In this document: positions 45,433 through 56,118 of the stretch, in pieces
Position numbering within the stretch: position 1 is the first letter of the stretch
Layout: every line of letters starts with the position of its first letter
Made by a program: the position numbers and the translations under genes
Notes under the pieces: generated by a model
Told to the model about the DNA's origin: nothing
What the model saw: the letters and a program-made list of their open reading frames with translations, nothing else
The model's database searches: none
Assembly: GCA_030844895.1 (NCBI GenBank)
Contig: CM061227.1
Span: 75,380,575 to 75,444,574, forward strand
Direction of reading: 5' to 3'
Source of the DNA: Ambrosia x helenae
Taxonomy: Eukaryota; Streptophyta; Magnoliopsida; Asterales; Asteraceae
Length of the DNA: 64,000 nucleotides

Positions 45433-47338
45433 TTTTTTTTTTGAACTTTGACTTTCATTCAAAATAGCGCGCCCTCAAAGTAAGGACCGCCAAACAAACC
45501 AATTACATCATATATACGGAGGAAACACACCAATCATTCCAACTAAGTGAAGTAAAATTCGACCTATACTTTAACCACAAAAAAGCTATCGATTTAACAT
45601 TTGCCACTACTGTAGAGACTTTTGGATCAATCCCTCTAAATATCTTCTCGTTTCGAGCCCTCCATATCTCCCAAAGCGAGACGATAACAATACCATGGAT
45701 GATTCTTCTTTTCCATTTGCCGCCTGAAATGTTTCCGTGGCACTCTAAAATCTCTCGAACGTTTGTTGCGTGGATGAGGGATATGTTGCACCATCGACCA
45801 ACCGTACTCCACACACCGAAGGCGAAACCGCACCCAGAAAAAATGTGCCTGGACGATTCTGCAACTACATTACATAATCTGCATAAGCCATCTTTGATCA
45901 ACACTCCTCTCTTAGCGAGGGCATCCACCGTGGGGATTCTATCCAATTCTACCCTCCATGCGAAAACATTGCATTTGATCGGCACCCAAGAGACCCAAAA
46001 ATACTTAAAATCCGGAATATTGTCTCTTTTTCTTTTGATGAGCCGCCTAACATCACCGACAGAAAAAGACTTTCCACCTTCCCATTGCCAACAATCATTA
46101 TTATCATTTAACTTAGCCTGTTCCAACATGGGAGATAAATTGGACCATTCCTCTACTTCAGCCAAAGAAAACATGTGAGCGAAATTAATAGGGACCCAAC
46201 CTGCTGAATTCCAAACATCCTTCACCAAAGCCTGTTTGTCTATGGCTCGTTTGAACAAAAGAGGGAACCTGAATTTTAATTCTAAGTCTCCCAACCAGAT
46301 ATCCAACCAAAACCGTGTAGACGCCCCATTGCCCACTTTGCTATGAAACTTTTGTAAAACGTGTTTATCTCCAATTTTTAGTTTCTCACAATTCTTGGCG
46401 ATATTAGCCCAACAACCACCCATACCTTTTCTACTCGGGAGCCCCGTCCAAGTATGTTTCGTAAAATGGCAAGCAAAGATAATGGTTTTCCACAAGCTGT
46501 TGTCTTCTATTTTGTATCGCCAAACCCATTTAGTAAGGAGAGCATCATTGATGTCTTTTAATTTACTAATGCCCAAACCCCCGTTACTTTTATCAGTCGT
46601 GACTCTATCCCAAGCGACCCAATGAATTTTCCGGAAGTCACTAGACCCCGACCACAAAAACCTTTTCATAATACCTTCCAATCTTTCAATGATACCGACC
46701 GGAGCTCTATAAAGGGAAAAATAATAAACTGGAAGAGATTTCAAAACCGATTTTATGAGAGTAATACGTCCGCCAATAGAAAGAACCTTGGCTTTCCAAG
46801 ACCAAAGACGATTCTCAAAAACTTGCACTACGCCACGCCAACTCGAGATTTTATTCATGTTTGAACCGACCTTCATACCCAAATATTCGAATGGTAAGGA
46901 TCCCACCCTACAACCCAACACTTTCGCCATACGTGACACCTCCAAGTCGCTCGTTCCAATCCCATAGAGATTGGATTTGTGGATGTTGATTTTGAGACCC
47001 GAACATAGATAAAAAACTCGAAGAATTCTTGTCGTGTTCTCAATATTAATTTCCGAGCAATCGCCCATGAGAAGCGCGTCATCGGCATAAAATAAATGAG
47101 TCACCAAAGGCCCATCCTTACACAGCCGTATACCTTTGTAATGACCAATACTAACCGCTTTAACGAACAAACTTGATACCATTGCAATAAGGAATAAAAA
47201 TGGAGAAATAGGGTCGCCTTGTATCAAACCTTTATCATGTTGAAATTCAAAAGTAGGGGCGCCATTAACCAAAACTGCTGATCTGGCTGAAGCCAAAATA
47301 CCTCTAATCCACTTACACCAAACGTCCGGAAATCCCAT
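45433..47338 (-). mobile_element. L1-type LINE, 5'-truncated, with poly-A tail
   Basis: It is bounded by a perfect 12-bp duplication (45421-45432 and 47339-47350). On the minus strand it ends in a short poly-A (45432-45442), and its 5' end is inside the RT domain. All of this is typical of target-primed reverse transcription. It is inserted in CACTA sequence. The reading frame is still open, so it is recent compared with the copia elements around it. Confidence 0.92.
45503..47338 (-). CDS. LINE reverse transcriptase, C-terminal 611 codons
   Basis: The open frame covers 611 codons without a stop. It carries QGDPISPFLF at residues 40-49 and the catalytic YADD at 84-87, then the thumb region (EYLGMKVG, WKAKVLSIGGRITLIKSVL, FLWSG). 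A zf-RVT domain follows near residues 440-520, with WVPIKCNVFAWR, and CRLCNVVAESSRHIFSGC, a likely metal site. The N-terminal fingers of RT, the endonuclease and ORF1 are absent. The ATG at 47338 is a Met codon at the truncation point, not a native start. A complete plant LINE ORF2 has about 1,300 residues. It is not functional alone. Confidence 0.9.
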   Translation of the reverse strand: MGFPDVWCKWIRGILASARSAVLVNGAPTFEFQHDKGLIQGDPISPFLFLIAMVSSLFVKAVSIGHYKGIRLCKDGPLVTHLFYADDALLMGDCSEINIENTTRILRVFYLCSGLKINIHKSNLYGIGTSDLEVSRMAKVLGCRVGSLPFEYLGMKVGSNMNKISSWRGVVQVFENRLWSWKAKVLSIGGRITLIKSVLKSLPVYYFSLYRAPVGIIERLEGIMKRFLWSGSSDFRKIHWVAWDRVTTDKSNGGLGISKLKDINDALLTKWVWRYKIEDNSLWKTIIFACHFTKHTWTGLPSRKGMGGCWANIAKNCEKLKIGDKHVLQKFHSKVGNGASTRFWLDIWLGDLELKFRFPLLFKRAIDKQALVKDVWNSAGWVPINFAHMFSLAEVEEWSNLSPMLEQAKLNDNNDCWQWEGGKSFSVGDVRRLIKRKRDNIPDFKYFWVSWVPIKCNVFAWRVELDRIPTVDALAKRGVLIKDGLCRLCNVVAESSRHIFSGCGFAFGVWSTVGRWCNISLIHATNVREILECHGNISGGKWKRRIIHGIVIVSLWEIWRARNEKIFRGIDPKVSTVVANVKSIAFLWLKYRSNFTSLSWNDWCVSSVYMM

Positions 47339-47350
47339 TTAAACAATCTA

Positions 47351-48034
47351 TTTCATAATCATAAGTCAAATATACTAACAAAATTTTAAAATTAATAAAA
47401 AATAATGTGTTGCTACAAAATATAACCTATAAATAAAGGTTGCCCGAAACTCCACCATTTTTCGGGAATTTCCTGAGTATTTGTCTTTGTCTTCCCCAAC
47501 CTAAGAATGCATGTTTTTACTGTGCGCCTTGCCTATCGGGTCCTTGCTTTTTAAGCGCCTTGGGCCTAGGCGACATGCTCATCCTTTGTGTCTTTGGTGT
47601 GCCTAGCGCCTTGAAAAGAAAAAAAAAATCAAAAGAACCAACTATAATCAAGAAAACCACATACAAACAAGAAAAAAATAAGAATTGTTAAGGATTTCAG
47701 AGCGACATATGAAAGATAAAAAAGTTTCAAATGAGCATTGTTAAGGATTGCAAAGCGACATTGCAAGAAAACGTAGTGAAACATAATCTAGTTTTGTTAT
47801 CAAAACATAACAGTTAAGAAGGCTTAATCTAAGGTTAAAAAATACAACTAAAGTCTTCCAATAAAATTTTGAATGTTTCTTTTATAAACATGAACTTTAA
47901 GCAACATAGTGTATTTATATATGTGGCATTACACCCAAAAAACTAATAAGGAATTCTTATAATCACCAAAATAATGGAGAAGGTACACATCTAATATGCA
48001 CTTTTTTATGCCATATCTACTGAATTTAAACTTT
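47351..48034. other. CACTA-internal spacer
   Basis: This AT-rich stretch has one GC-rich palindromic patch (GCGCCTTGGGCCTAGGCG near 47554-47572, with related words at 47525 and 47606). No coding sequence is seen. ACTTT at 48030-48034 precedes element D and is its probable target site. Confidence 0.45.
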
Positions 48035-48572
48035 TGTAGAAGGATCGATTTGACAAAAACTATTGGTTTGATCAAACAAGTCTACTAATTCAGGTGCGGA
48101 ATCCCTGAATCAGTTACAAAATGATAATAATATCAACAAAACACAGAAATCGTCATTAAAGCTTTCATTTCATTCAATAACACATTCAATTACACGTTAA
48201 AAAGATGTTTATAATGATTAAATGACGTGTACAGACTTGACACAAAACCCTAGGGAGAACACAAACTGGAGGGAAAACAAAATGACCAAAAGTTGCATTA
48301 CAAAAATCAACTTGACCTTATATAGGCCTGCACATTCGCCCATTTGTGTTGGTCGAATGTGCAGGTTCGACCAAACAAGGTGGTCGAACCAAGTTATACA
48401 TTAAATTCTATACTACCTTCGACCTCCTGTTCTCCTTTGACCCTTTATATCTTCCTTCGACCGTTCAGAAAACCACATTCGACCAATAAGAGACTCCTTC
48501 GACCATCGACTGAGAACAAAAACATATGTTAAATGCAATCCAAAGCATTAGTCGCACAATATGCATCTACGA
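48035..48572 (-). repeat. 3' LTR of element D
   Basis: Its left end TGTAGAAGGATCG corresponds to TGTGGAGGATCG in element B. The right end CATCTACGA corresponds to CATCTACA in the LTR start of E. It contains a TATA-like TTATATAG near 48319 and six or more TTCGACC words at 48350-48510. Confidence 0.88.
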
Positions 48573-48584
48573 ACTCCCCCTCGA
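48573..48584 (-). other. Polypurine tract of element D
   Basis: The minus strand reads GTCGAGGGGGAGT directly before the LTR. Confidence 0.8.
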
Positions 48585-48646
48585 CTATTGCTTGGATTGT
48601 TTGAGTCGTCGTTCTTCGTCCATCCTTTTGCTCATCAGCTTTATGT

Positions 48647-51600
48647 TTAATAACTTCTTCTGTTCTTTGGTAACGGTTCAAAAACTTGTTTTGGTTTCTT
48701 CTTCTTGACTTTTGGAACTTCTTGAACCTTCACAAACTTACCCAACTTTTTATCGAAATCACATCCAGCATTGATATCATAAGCAAAGCATAAGAATACC
48801 ACACGCTGATATTTGCTTGCTTGATCACAATCCTTCACTTCGCAATAAATTGGATTATAATATAGCATTATAATATCCTCATGTGAACAATTGATCAACC
48901 ACATAGGATCAAATATATGAATCTTCTTAAAGTCTTTCACACCATTCTTCAACACAATAACAGCTTCTGCAGTCTTCCAATCATAGTACCACCAGATGAA
49001 ATCCTTAGAAAAGTGTTGAGGGATCTGCATCAAAGGAATGTGTTTCAACACTTTAGGTGGTTTTTACTTTAACGTCACCTTGGGCATACCAGTTATAGCA
49101 TCAATATCCTTCTTATGAACAATCCGTATAGGATACTGGGGAGTAAATAGATTCCATCTCGTCCTGCTTTCTCTCGACATACGATCAGCAAAATAAGCAA
49201 CATGATCGTTCACAGACCCAGTCATCTCATGCCAATAAACATCACAAATTGCCCAGTATGGAAGTGTCTTCAGATCATGGAATCTTTCAAAATACAATAT
49301 CCCTTTCTCCCATTTAATAGCTACACACTTCAACTGTTTCACAAACTTCCATCCCAACGCTCTACCTTTGAACAACTCATTACGTAACTTGTAGAAGCTG
49401 CCCTGAATCTCTGTCTTTGGACGATTAGCTTCTTTCTCCTTCAGTTTTCTCAACAATTCCTTCAAAGCGTCAGATTGTTCAGTGTTCGGCTTATCACAAT
49501 CTGGAAATATTTCTTCAACAAATCTCTTACTCTTTTCATGAGCAAGTTTCTCGGCCTCTTTCAACAATTCATCAGTGAATTCATGAAATCCAGAATCTTT
49601 ATTTTTCTTGTAGTATTCTGGATATTCTTCACTCGTTATGTCTTCAATCTCAACCTCCTCAAACACTTGCACATCTCTATCATCTAAATGATTTCCTGCT
49701 TCTTTCTCAGGTAAGTTAGGAATCTGATTATCAATCAACAACTCTTCTAAAGTCTTCCCAACTTGTTTTGCCAGTCCTTCTAAGATCTCTTTTGACATAG
49801 CCGTAGAAACTTCTCCATCTTCCAAATCAAGATCGTTATACTCCAACTCAAACCTCATGTCACTGGATTCAAATATCTCAGGAAATCTTCCAGTCATTTC
49901 TATCGTCCAGACTCTGTCTGTCAACATCTGGCGATACATATTCTTATCATCTTCTGATAAAGATCTTATCTTCTCATTCCAAAAGACACTATCATCATCA
50001 ACAGTTCCTCTAGGAGCCTTTGAGCTGGATTCTCCTGCACCTTTTCCAGATCCTCTCTTTTCACACTTATATTTGTATGTATCATCATCATCATCATCAC
50101 TATCAAAACTCGCAGAGCTGTTACCTTCACCTGAATCATCATTTGAACCATCATCGTCATCATCATCTTTCTTTTTCTTTTGAGTAGTATTACCAGCATC
50201 ATCATCTAACTCCTCATCTTCTTCCTCTTCATTATCAGATGGTTCAAATTCTACTTCTTCTTCATCTCGCTCTTTATCCTCTTCACCAGCTTGCAATTGA
50301 GGAGCTCTAGAGTACAAGTCTTTAATCAAATTATCCATGTTCTTGTTACTCTCTTTCAGCTTCTTATTCTCCTCTTTTAAAGCAATAAATCTCCTGGTGT
50401 TTCTCTGTTCATGCTTTAACAACTTCTTGTTTTCTTTTCTAAGTTGTTTAATCTTGGCTTCAAGAGCTTCCTCATTCTCATGAGATGTTTCCACAACGTC
50501 TAACATCTTCTTATCATTATTTCTCAATTGTTCCATCTCTGCTTGTTGCTGATTGATTATTTTCATCATGTCAGCAAGCTTCTGGTTCACAGCATTCATA
50601 ACATCATTATCTACTGTGACCTTGGGTGTAGAAGCTTCAGCTGCATGCAACTTTCCTTTCTTTATCTTCTTCAGCACTCTATCAAGTGCATCATTAAACT
50701 CATCAACCGGTAATTCAGTCTCTTTAACAGTCTCTGATGCTGTCTTTTGCTTCTTAGCAGCTGGAGATGTGATCGGTGATTTTGAGCTAGATGCTGGTGG
50801 CAGTTTCTTACCAACAATCAATGTCTCAATGTCTCTAGCTCTTTTCTCCATTGGTCTCAAAACTTTTTCTTTCTTCTTAAACTGTGGTTTCTTTTGTTTC
50901 TCACCTTGCTTTGGCGATCCAGCAAAATCTTCTGATCCCAAGCCTAATCCCTCATCAGTTTCATCCAAACGAATAGGACTTTTTGTACTTTGTTCCACCA
51001 ATGACTTGTTAAGACTAACAGACTCATCAGCGACCGTGGCCTTGGGCTTGGTGCTCTTTACTGTCTCACTATCCGAGTCCCATCTCTCATCCTCTTGTGT
51101 CTCTTTAGAATCCACAGACATCTCATCTACTAAGTGGAATCCTTTCTTCGCCATACTCTTCTTTCTTCTCGAAACTTTCTTCTTAACTGGTTCAGCTTCA
51201 TCTTCTTTTTCTTTACCTTTCCAGACTTCGCACCAACATTAACCACTTGACGCTTTCTCTTAGCATCAGGGTCTACTAGATGTAATGGATTGTCTTCATC
51301 TGATCCACTGTTATCATGTCTCACCTTATCACGACCTGGGTCTTTATAATCCTTATTGATCAAATGACCAAAAAGATTCTTCATCGGTGGTCTTTCATTC
51401 ATCGCCACACCCTTATAACCTTTCATCCTAGCAAGCGTATTCAGATTCATGTGATCCTGAACAATTATCTTTGTAGGATCTCTCTTCAAATTCTTATACT
51501 TCATATCAAAAATCATTTGAAGAAATCTAGGATACATCAAAAACTTCTTGCTCTTTAATCCTCTTAAAGGTTCTAACATATGTTCTAACAGCATACCAGA

Positions 51601-52140
51601 CACATTGAACGGTTTGTTCAATATAAGAGCCACCATCAAAGAACTGATGCTCTTCCTCATCAAATCATATCCACCACTTGCTGATCCGAACACGTGAATC
51701 ATAACATGAGCAAGATATTTAAACTGAGGACATAACTTCCCTTTATGTAATGAACCGTCAGTGATAGTTCCATTATACTTCATCTGTACGAAGCATTTCC
51801 TTTGCTCAGTCCAACTTAATTCTCTGGGATCTGTCTTCTCATCCTCCAGCTTCAACGCCTCTCTGATATCGTTCTCAGAGATAATCACCAACTCCCCCTG
51901 AATCTTACTAACAAGTGACGATTCACCTTCCCAAAAATCCATCTTCGCATTCGTCCAAAACTCCTGTTGGTGATCTCTGTATATGATAGCTGGTGTAGCA
52001 ATAGCGTCAATAACCCGACTCCTCTTCAAAAACTCTATAATCCCAGCAAATTTCGTATGCTTCTTCACATCACCTAGATACGCACAGCAATTGTGTGCTT
52101 ATTCAAATGGTAAATCAACAATCTGCTGCTTCTCGGTTAA
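48647..52140 (-). pseudogene. Element D ORF3, nearly complete (about 1,160 codons)
   Basis: This is the best-preserved third ORF in the window. The N-terminal domain (52140-51250) shows HNCCAYLGDVKKHTKF, FWTNAKMDFWEG and LHKGKLCPQFKYLAHVMIHVF. A middle region (51154-49900) has nuclear-localisation-like Lys/Arg clusters, a heptad-rich coiled coil (MNAVNQKLADMMKIINQQQ, EALEAKIKQLRKENKKLLK) and Asp/Glu tracts. The C-terminal domain (49900-48647) includes RSLSEDDKNMYRQML, WAICDVYWHEMTGSV and a final CFAYDINAGCDF segment. Only a TAA at about 52100, a one-base slip near 51210 and a TAA at 49064 break it. There is no signal peptide or membrane segment. The function is unknown; its retention without pol is notable. 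Confidence 0.8.
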
Positions 52141-52199
52141 CTGCAAACCAAATCAAACAAACATGTTAAAAACGGACAAAACAAAAACTTGAAAAATTT

Positions 52200-52400
52200 T
52201 GGTTTTCAATTTATACATTCGACCAGTTCGTTGGTGCGAATGAGAAATTATAGGTACGAATGTGGAATTATAAAGGTTCGAATGTGAAAACATTTTGAAA
52301 GATTTTTCATTCGACCATTTGTTCCAGGTTCGACCACTTAAACATTCACCTTCGCCCAAATAGTCACGTTCGACCGTTTGTAATGGGACGAAGGAGACTG
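52200..52400 (-). repeat. GGTCGAA-type motif cluster before ORF3 of element D
   Basis: About ten related words occur in 200 bases: ATTCGACC at 52207 and 52311, GGTTCGACC near 52328, CGTTCGACC near 52368, and GGTGCGAATG, GGTACGAATG and GGTTCGAATG at 52232-52282. Confidence 0.75.
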
Positions 52401-52612
52401 TTCATCTCCTTTGAATTTCAGATTTTGATTTTGTTCATTTTAAACTGCCATTTTGATTTGATTAGCATCTAACACTACCGATTAAGCAATTACAAACATC
52501 AATTTCATTAAACAACCATTGATTTTGTGTTTTTAAATGAAAACTAGGGTTCGAAACATTTGAAAAATCAATTATCCAATCCGATGATGTTTAACCATAA
52601 GTTTTTGGACAT

Positions 52613-52626
52613 TCTCCCCCTAAAAC
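52613..52626 (-). other. Internal polypurine-tract-like site (element D)
   Basis: The minus strand reads TGTTTTAGGGGGAGA, the same core and position relative to ORF3 as at 23458-23472 in element B. Confidence 0.6.
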
Positions 52627-52692
52627 ACATAAGAAATGAATCCCATTCAAAAATCATTCAATTATCAAGTTAAAATCAGTGTTTAAAGTCAG

Positions 52693-55566
52693 TTAGGTCA
52701 CGGTTAATAAATCGACACCAACTGTTGGTTTGACAGCAGGTTTAATAGGAACCTTTTTCTTGTCAACAGTTGTGTTCACCATTGGTTTCTTAAGAGATTT
52801 TTCAGTAGCTATCCGGTTACGACGATCATATGTCATCGGAATATCACATACCTTTTCAGGAACCTTCTCAGATTGTTCATCCTCTGAATCAGAATCATCA
52901 TTTACAGCAACTACGCCTTCATCATTTCCCAATACAGGTCTAACATCAGAATTAGGGTCTCCCACACTAGAGGTGTTTGACTTGTCATCCGATGTAGAGT
53001 CAGATTTAACTGAGCTCTCCGGTGCTATTGAGTGCAAATTATGATTTTCAAACAACACCGGAGCTGGGACAGCTTTGTAGTTGACACTACTAGACTGTGA
53101 AGGCTCTTCTATTATATGATCAACAACATAAGCAATATGCTTATAACTCTCAAGTTTCTTATTCACTTTTTCTGCAAAGCACTTGATGGTGGCCATTTCA
53201 AGTTTTGTGTTTTCTAAATCATTGATATAATTATTTATGGCCATTTGTTTCAAAGACAAAGTCTTTTTCAGTTCTGAAACATCTTTCTTATAACCATCAA
53301 GTACTCTGTTAAACTCTTTTGCTTCTTTTTGATAGGATTGACAGTTGATTTTAGCACTCTCAAGCTGAACCTTGAGTTGCTTATTCTCCTCTGTCAATTT
53401 ATCACAAGCATCACAATGTTTAACACAAGTTGACTTTGAATTTCAAGTAGATTCAATACTTACCTGTTTTGGAGGTTCTGTCATGGCCATCAATGCAAAG
53501 TGTGCTTCCTTCCCAGCGACAAACTTTGAATAATCAATCCTGGTACAAGCATCATCCACTATGCATGATTTCCGGGTCATCAAAAAATCAGCTTCAGCAA
53601 GCAATTGGTCAATATCATCATCCAGTGAGTTAACACTAGATTCAGAATCAGACTCACTCTCCTCATCAGAATAAGCTGAATCATACTGCTCTAGCATATC
53701 AGAAACCGAGTCAAGAATCAAACCAGACTTCTTCTCTGTACAATCATCACTCTCTTCATTCAACTCCTCGATTCTCACCTCAGACATCTTTTCAGTCACT
53801 AATTCCTCTTCAACCTCTACCGGCTCATCCAAATTCATCTGCTGTGCAACACACGCCACATTCCCAGTTGTAATCTCCTCAACATCCAACTGCATCCCTG
53901 TCCAATCAAACCCTTCGTCTTTCTGTATCACCAAAGCCTGGTTTTGATTATCTGTTTGGGTTTGTGTGTTTGGTGTAGAAATAGGAATGATTGTTTGGTT
54001 TGAATTTTGTGGTGTTTGGTTTTAGTTTTGGTTTTGTGTTGTGTTTTGTCTAACAGTGTTATTTTGTGGGGTATTTTGGCAGTTTTGGTAGTTATTTTGT
54101 GGTTGAAAGCTTGAAATATTAGGACTTTGGTAAGATACCTGATTTTAGGTTTAACGGTTTTGGTAGTTAGAGTTGAAAGCATTTCTATTCCCCTGCTGTG
54201 CTGGTTGTGTACATTCTCTCTTAAAATGACCTTTCTCACCAAAATTGAAACAAGTCACTTTGGCTTTGTTGAAGCCATAAGTGGTGTTTGGGGAAGTAGA
54301 AAGATCAGTTCTTCCAGTTTTCTGGATGAAATTAGTAGCTCTCCTCATAATACTTGAAAATGCCCATTGGATATCCATGAGCTCCATCTCTTCTTTATCA
54401 ATCTGTGCGTAGTCTTCATTAGTTAAGTTGTTATTACCAATTTGACTCGCAACAAGCCCATTATAAGATGCTACCATAGCTGACACCAATGCTACGTGTT
54501 GTTGAGCAATCTCAACAGTGGCATTGTTTAAGTTTGATGTCTCCAGCACAATCGGGCTCTGATTTGTTTGACTTTGGTTGATTTGCATCGGGTTCATTTG
54601 AGGGATGTATGTTTGTTGTTGAGGTTGGTTTAGATTAGCAGAATAACAAGCTGCTTGTTGCATGGGTGAGAATGGTGGGATATAAGTTGTAGTATGGTAT
54701 GATGGTGGGGTATATGATGATGTTTGAGCAAGATAATTGATAGGTGTTTTGGTTGGTTCAACATGGTTAGAAACGCACGCGATGTGTGGAGCAACATTTG
54801 AACTAGAACTTGAACTCGAAAGAGAAGAAGAAGTACCACCATGATACAAATCTGGATTCTAAGGAATTTGTGCTCTTTTCGCCTTCCTCTTTTCTTCCAT
54901 CTCCTTATTTTCAAGTTTTTGAATAAACTCATTGATGGTCCAGTATTGGTACGCATCCTTTTCCTTCAATACCTCGATATGTTGATTCCAGTATGGTGGC
55001 AACGCATCAGCAAACTTGTCCACCAACTCTGATATAGGTATGCTTATCTCGTAGCTTGAAAGCTCAGTGAGTAAATGACAATACCTTGGAACCAACTTCT
55101 TCAGCGTCTCGTTCCCCATGTAGCTGAAGTTCTCAAACTCTTTTCAAAGTTCCTCCATCCTCAACTTCCTCGTCTTCTTATTTCCATCATGCCTATTCTT
55201 TAACATGTCCCACAACTGTTTAGATGTTGTGCAAGACCCAAACTGATGTAACAGATCAGTATTGATGGCCTGGGACAATTGAGAAAATGCCTTCTTCTCA
55301 ATATCAAATTCCTTCTTTTCATCATCTGCAAGATTCTCCAACGGAATTGGCTCACCCGTGTTCACCAAGATCAGAGCAACATAGCCCTTCGCAATCATCT
55401 GCCAAGCTTCTGTTCCCTCTAATCCCATTCCTTCAAGATGTATCTTGAATTTGGTCTTCCAGGTGTTGTAATCGACCATCTCCATAAGCTTTGGTGGACG
55501 GCTTCCACTCCCCGAAGACAAGTCTTGAATAAAAGTTGAAATAGCATTTGTAGTCTGAGAGTCTAC
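52693..55566 (-). pseudogene. Element D gag, internally deleted
   Basis: In the minus direction the capsid-like domain lies at 55521-54860 (KLMEMVDYNTWKTKF, LLHQFGSCTTSKQLWDML, ALPPYWNQHIEVLKEK). A CCHC knuckle follows near 54250-54200 with its second Cys changed (CFNFGEKGHFKREC). The acidic region and coiled coil follow (53934-52860). At about 52850 the frame jumps from VCDIPM to TYDRRNRIAT, skipping roughly 250 codons that include the second knuckle. It ends GVDLLTVT at 52693. Stops occur at 55141, 54856 and 53440. The 5' end is cut by element E at 55567. Confidence 0.84.
55562..55566. repeat. Probable target site TCTAC of element E (left copy)
   Basis: These are the last five bases of the element D gag sequence before the LTR of E. 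The right copy lies outside the window. Confidence 0.5.
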
Positions 55567-56098
55567 TGTAGATGCAAAAGTGCGACTAATGCTTCGGATT
55601 GAATAACTAATATGTTTTTGGTAAATGTCGTTGGTGCGAAGGAGGAATTCAGAAGGTGCGAAGGAAGCTTTTTGTAGGTACGAAGGTAGATGAAAGGTGC
55701 GAAGGAAGAAGACATGGACGAATGTGATTTTACTTTATTGTAGAACTTGGTTCGACCAGATGATTTGGGCGAACCTGCACATTCGCACAATCAATTTGGG
55801 CGAATGTGCAGTCTATAAACAGACAAGTTTGATTTTTGAATGTAACTTTTGGTCATTATTATTCCCTCCACTTTCTGATATTCTCTCTAGTTTTTGTTTA
55901 ACTCTTTTAACGTTCATACCTTGATTGTAATCATATTTCAACGTGTAGTCGAGTTGTTAATTAATGAAAAACCTTTGAAAATGATGATCTGTGTGTTTTA
56001 ATCTGTTTGACTATTATTTTGTGATAGTTTTAGGGTTTCCGCACCTAAAACTAACTTGTTTGATCATTCTTTGTTGTTATACGATCCTTTCACGCACA
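55567..56098 (+). repeat. 5' LTR of element E, about 532 bp
   Basis: It starts TGTAGATGCAAAAGTGCGAC and ends ACGATCCTTTCACGCACA, both matching the LTR ends of B and D. A TATA box TATAAAC is at 55814-55820. Ten or more GGTGCGAAGG/GGTTCGACC words occur at 55628-55800, before the TATA box. Confidence 0.9.
55814..55820 (+). promoter_or_regulatory. TATA box in LTR of element E
   Basis: TATAAAC lies 14 bases after GGGCGAATGTGCAG, the same layout as in the LTRs of B and D. Confidence 0.45.
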
Positions 56099-56105
56099 TA
56101 CAAAG

Positions 56106-56118
56106 TGGTATCAGAGCC
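56106..56118 (+). other. Primer binding site of element E
   Basis: TGGTATCAGAGCC, the standard initiator Met site, lies seven bases after the LTR end. Confidence 0.88.

Larger units (their letters stand above)
45095..48034 (+). mobile_element. CACTA (EnSpm) transposon, left end; interrupted by LINE and element D
   Basis: The sequence CACTACTAGAAAAGCACC at 45095 is a typical CACTA terminal inverted repeat. It is followed by subterminal repeats of the word TTTATGACACGC in both orientations (about 45146-45300). It cuts the open frame of ORF3 in element C, which supports a real insertion boundary; the 3-base duplication would be ACT (45092-45094). No transposase is present in the visible part (45095-45420 plus 47351-48034). 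The other end is not in the window and should lie beyond elements D and E. Confidence 0.75.
52141..52692 (-). other. ORF3 leader of element D
   Basis: This non-coding stretch contains a cluster of TTCGACC/GGTTCGAA words at 52200-52400 and a second polypurine-like site at 52613-52626. Both features match element B at 23085-23472. Confidence 0.6.
48035..55566 (-). mobile_element. Copia element D, pol-less derivative; 5' end beyond element E
   Basis: On the minus strand it has gag (55566-52693), then directly ORF3 (52140-48647), a polypurine tract and a 3' LTR (48035-48572). Protease, integrase, RT and RNase H are absent and there is no room for them: the gag tail at 52693 is followed by a 550-base leader and ORF3. 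Gag has also lost its second half, including the second knuckle. The 5' LTR and the gag start lie beyond element E, which is inserted at 55567. It would need proteins in trans. Confidence 0.87.

Noticed and set aside
45699..46178. 159-codon plus-strand ORF
   Set aside because: It is antisense to the LINE RT frame, which has clear motifs; this one has none.
47336..47338. ATG as the true start of the LINE protein
   Set aside because: It coincides with the 5' truncation and target duplication. The domain is missing its RT fingers, so it is an internal Met.
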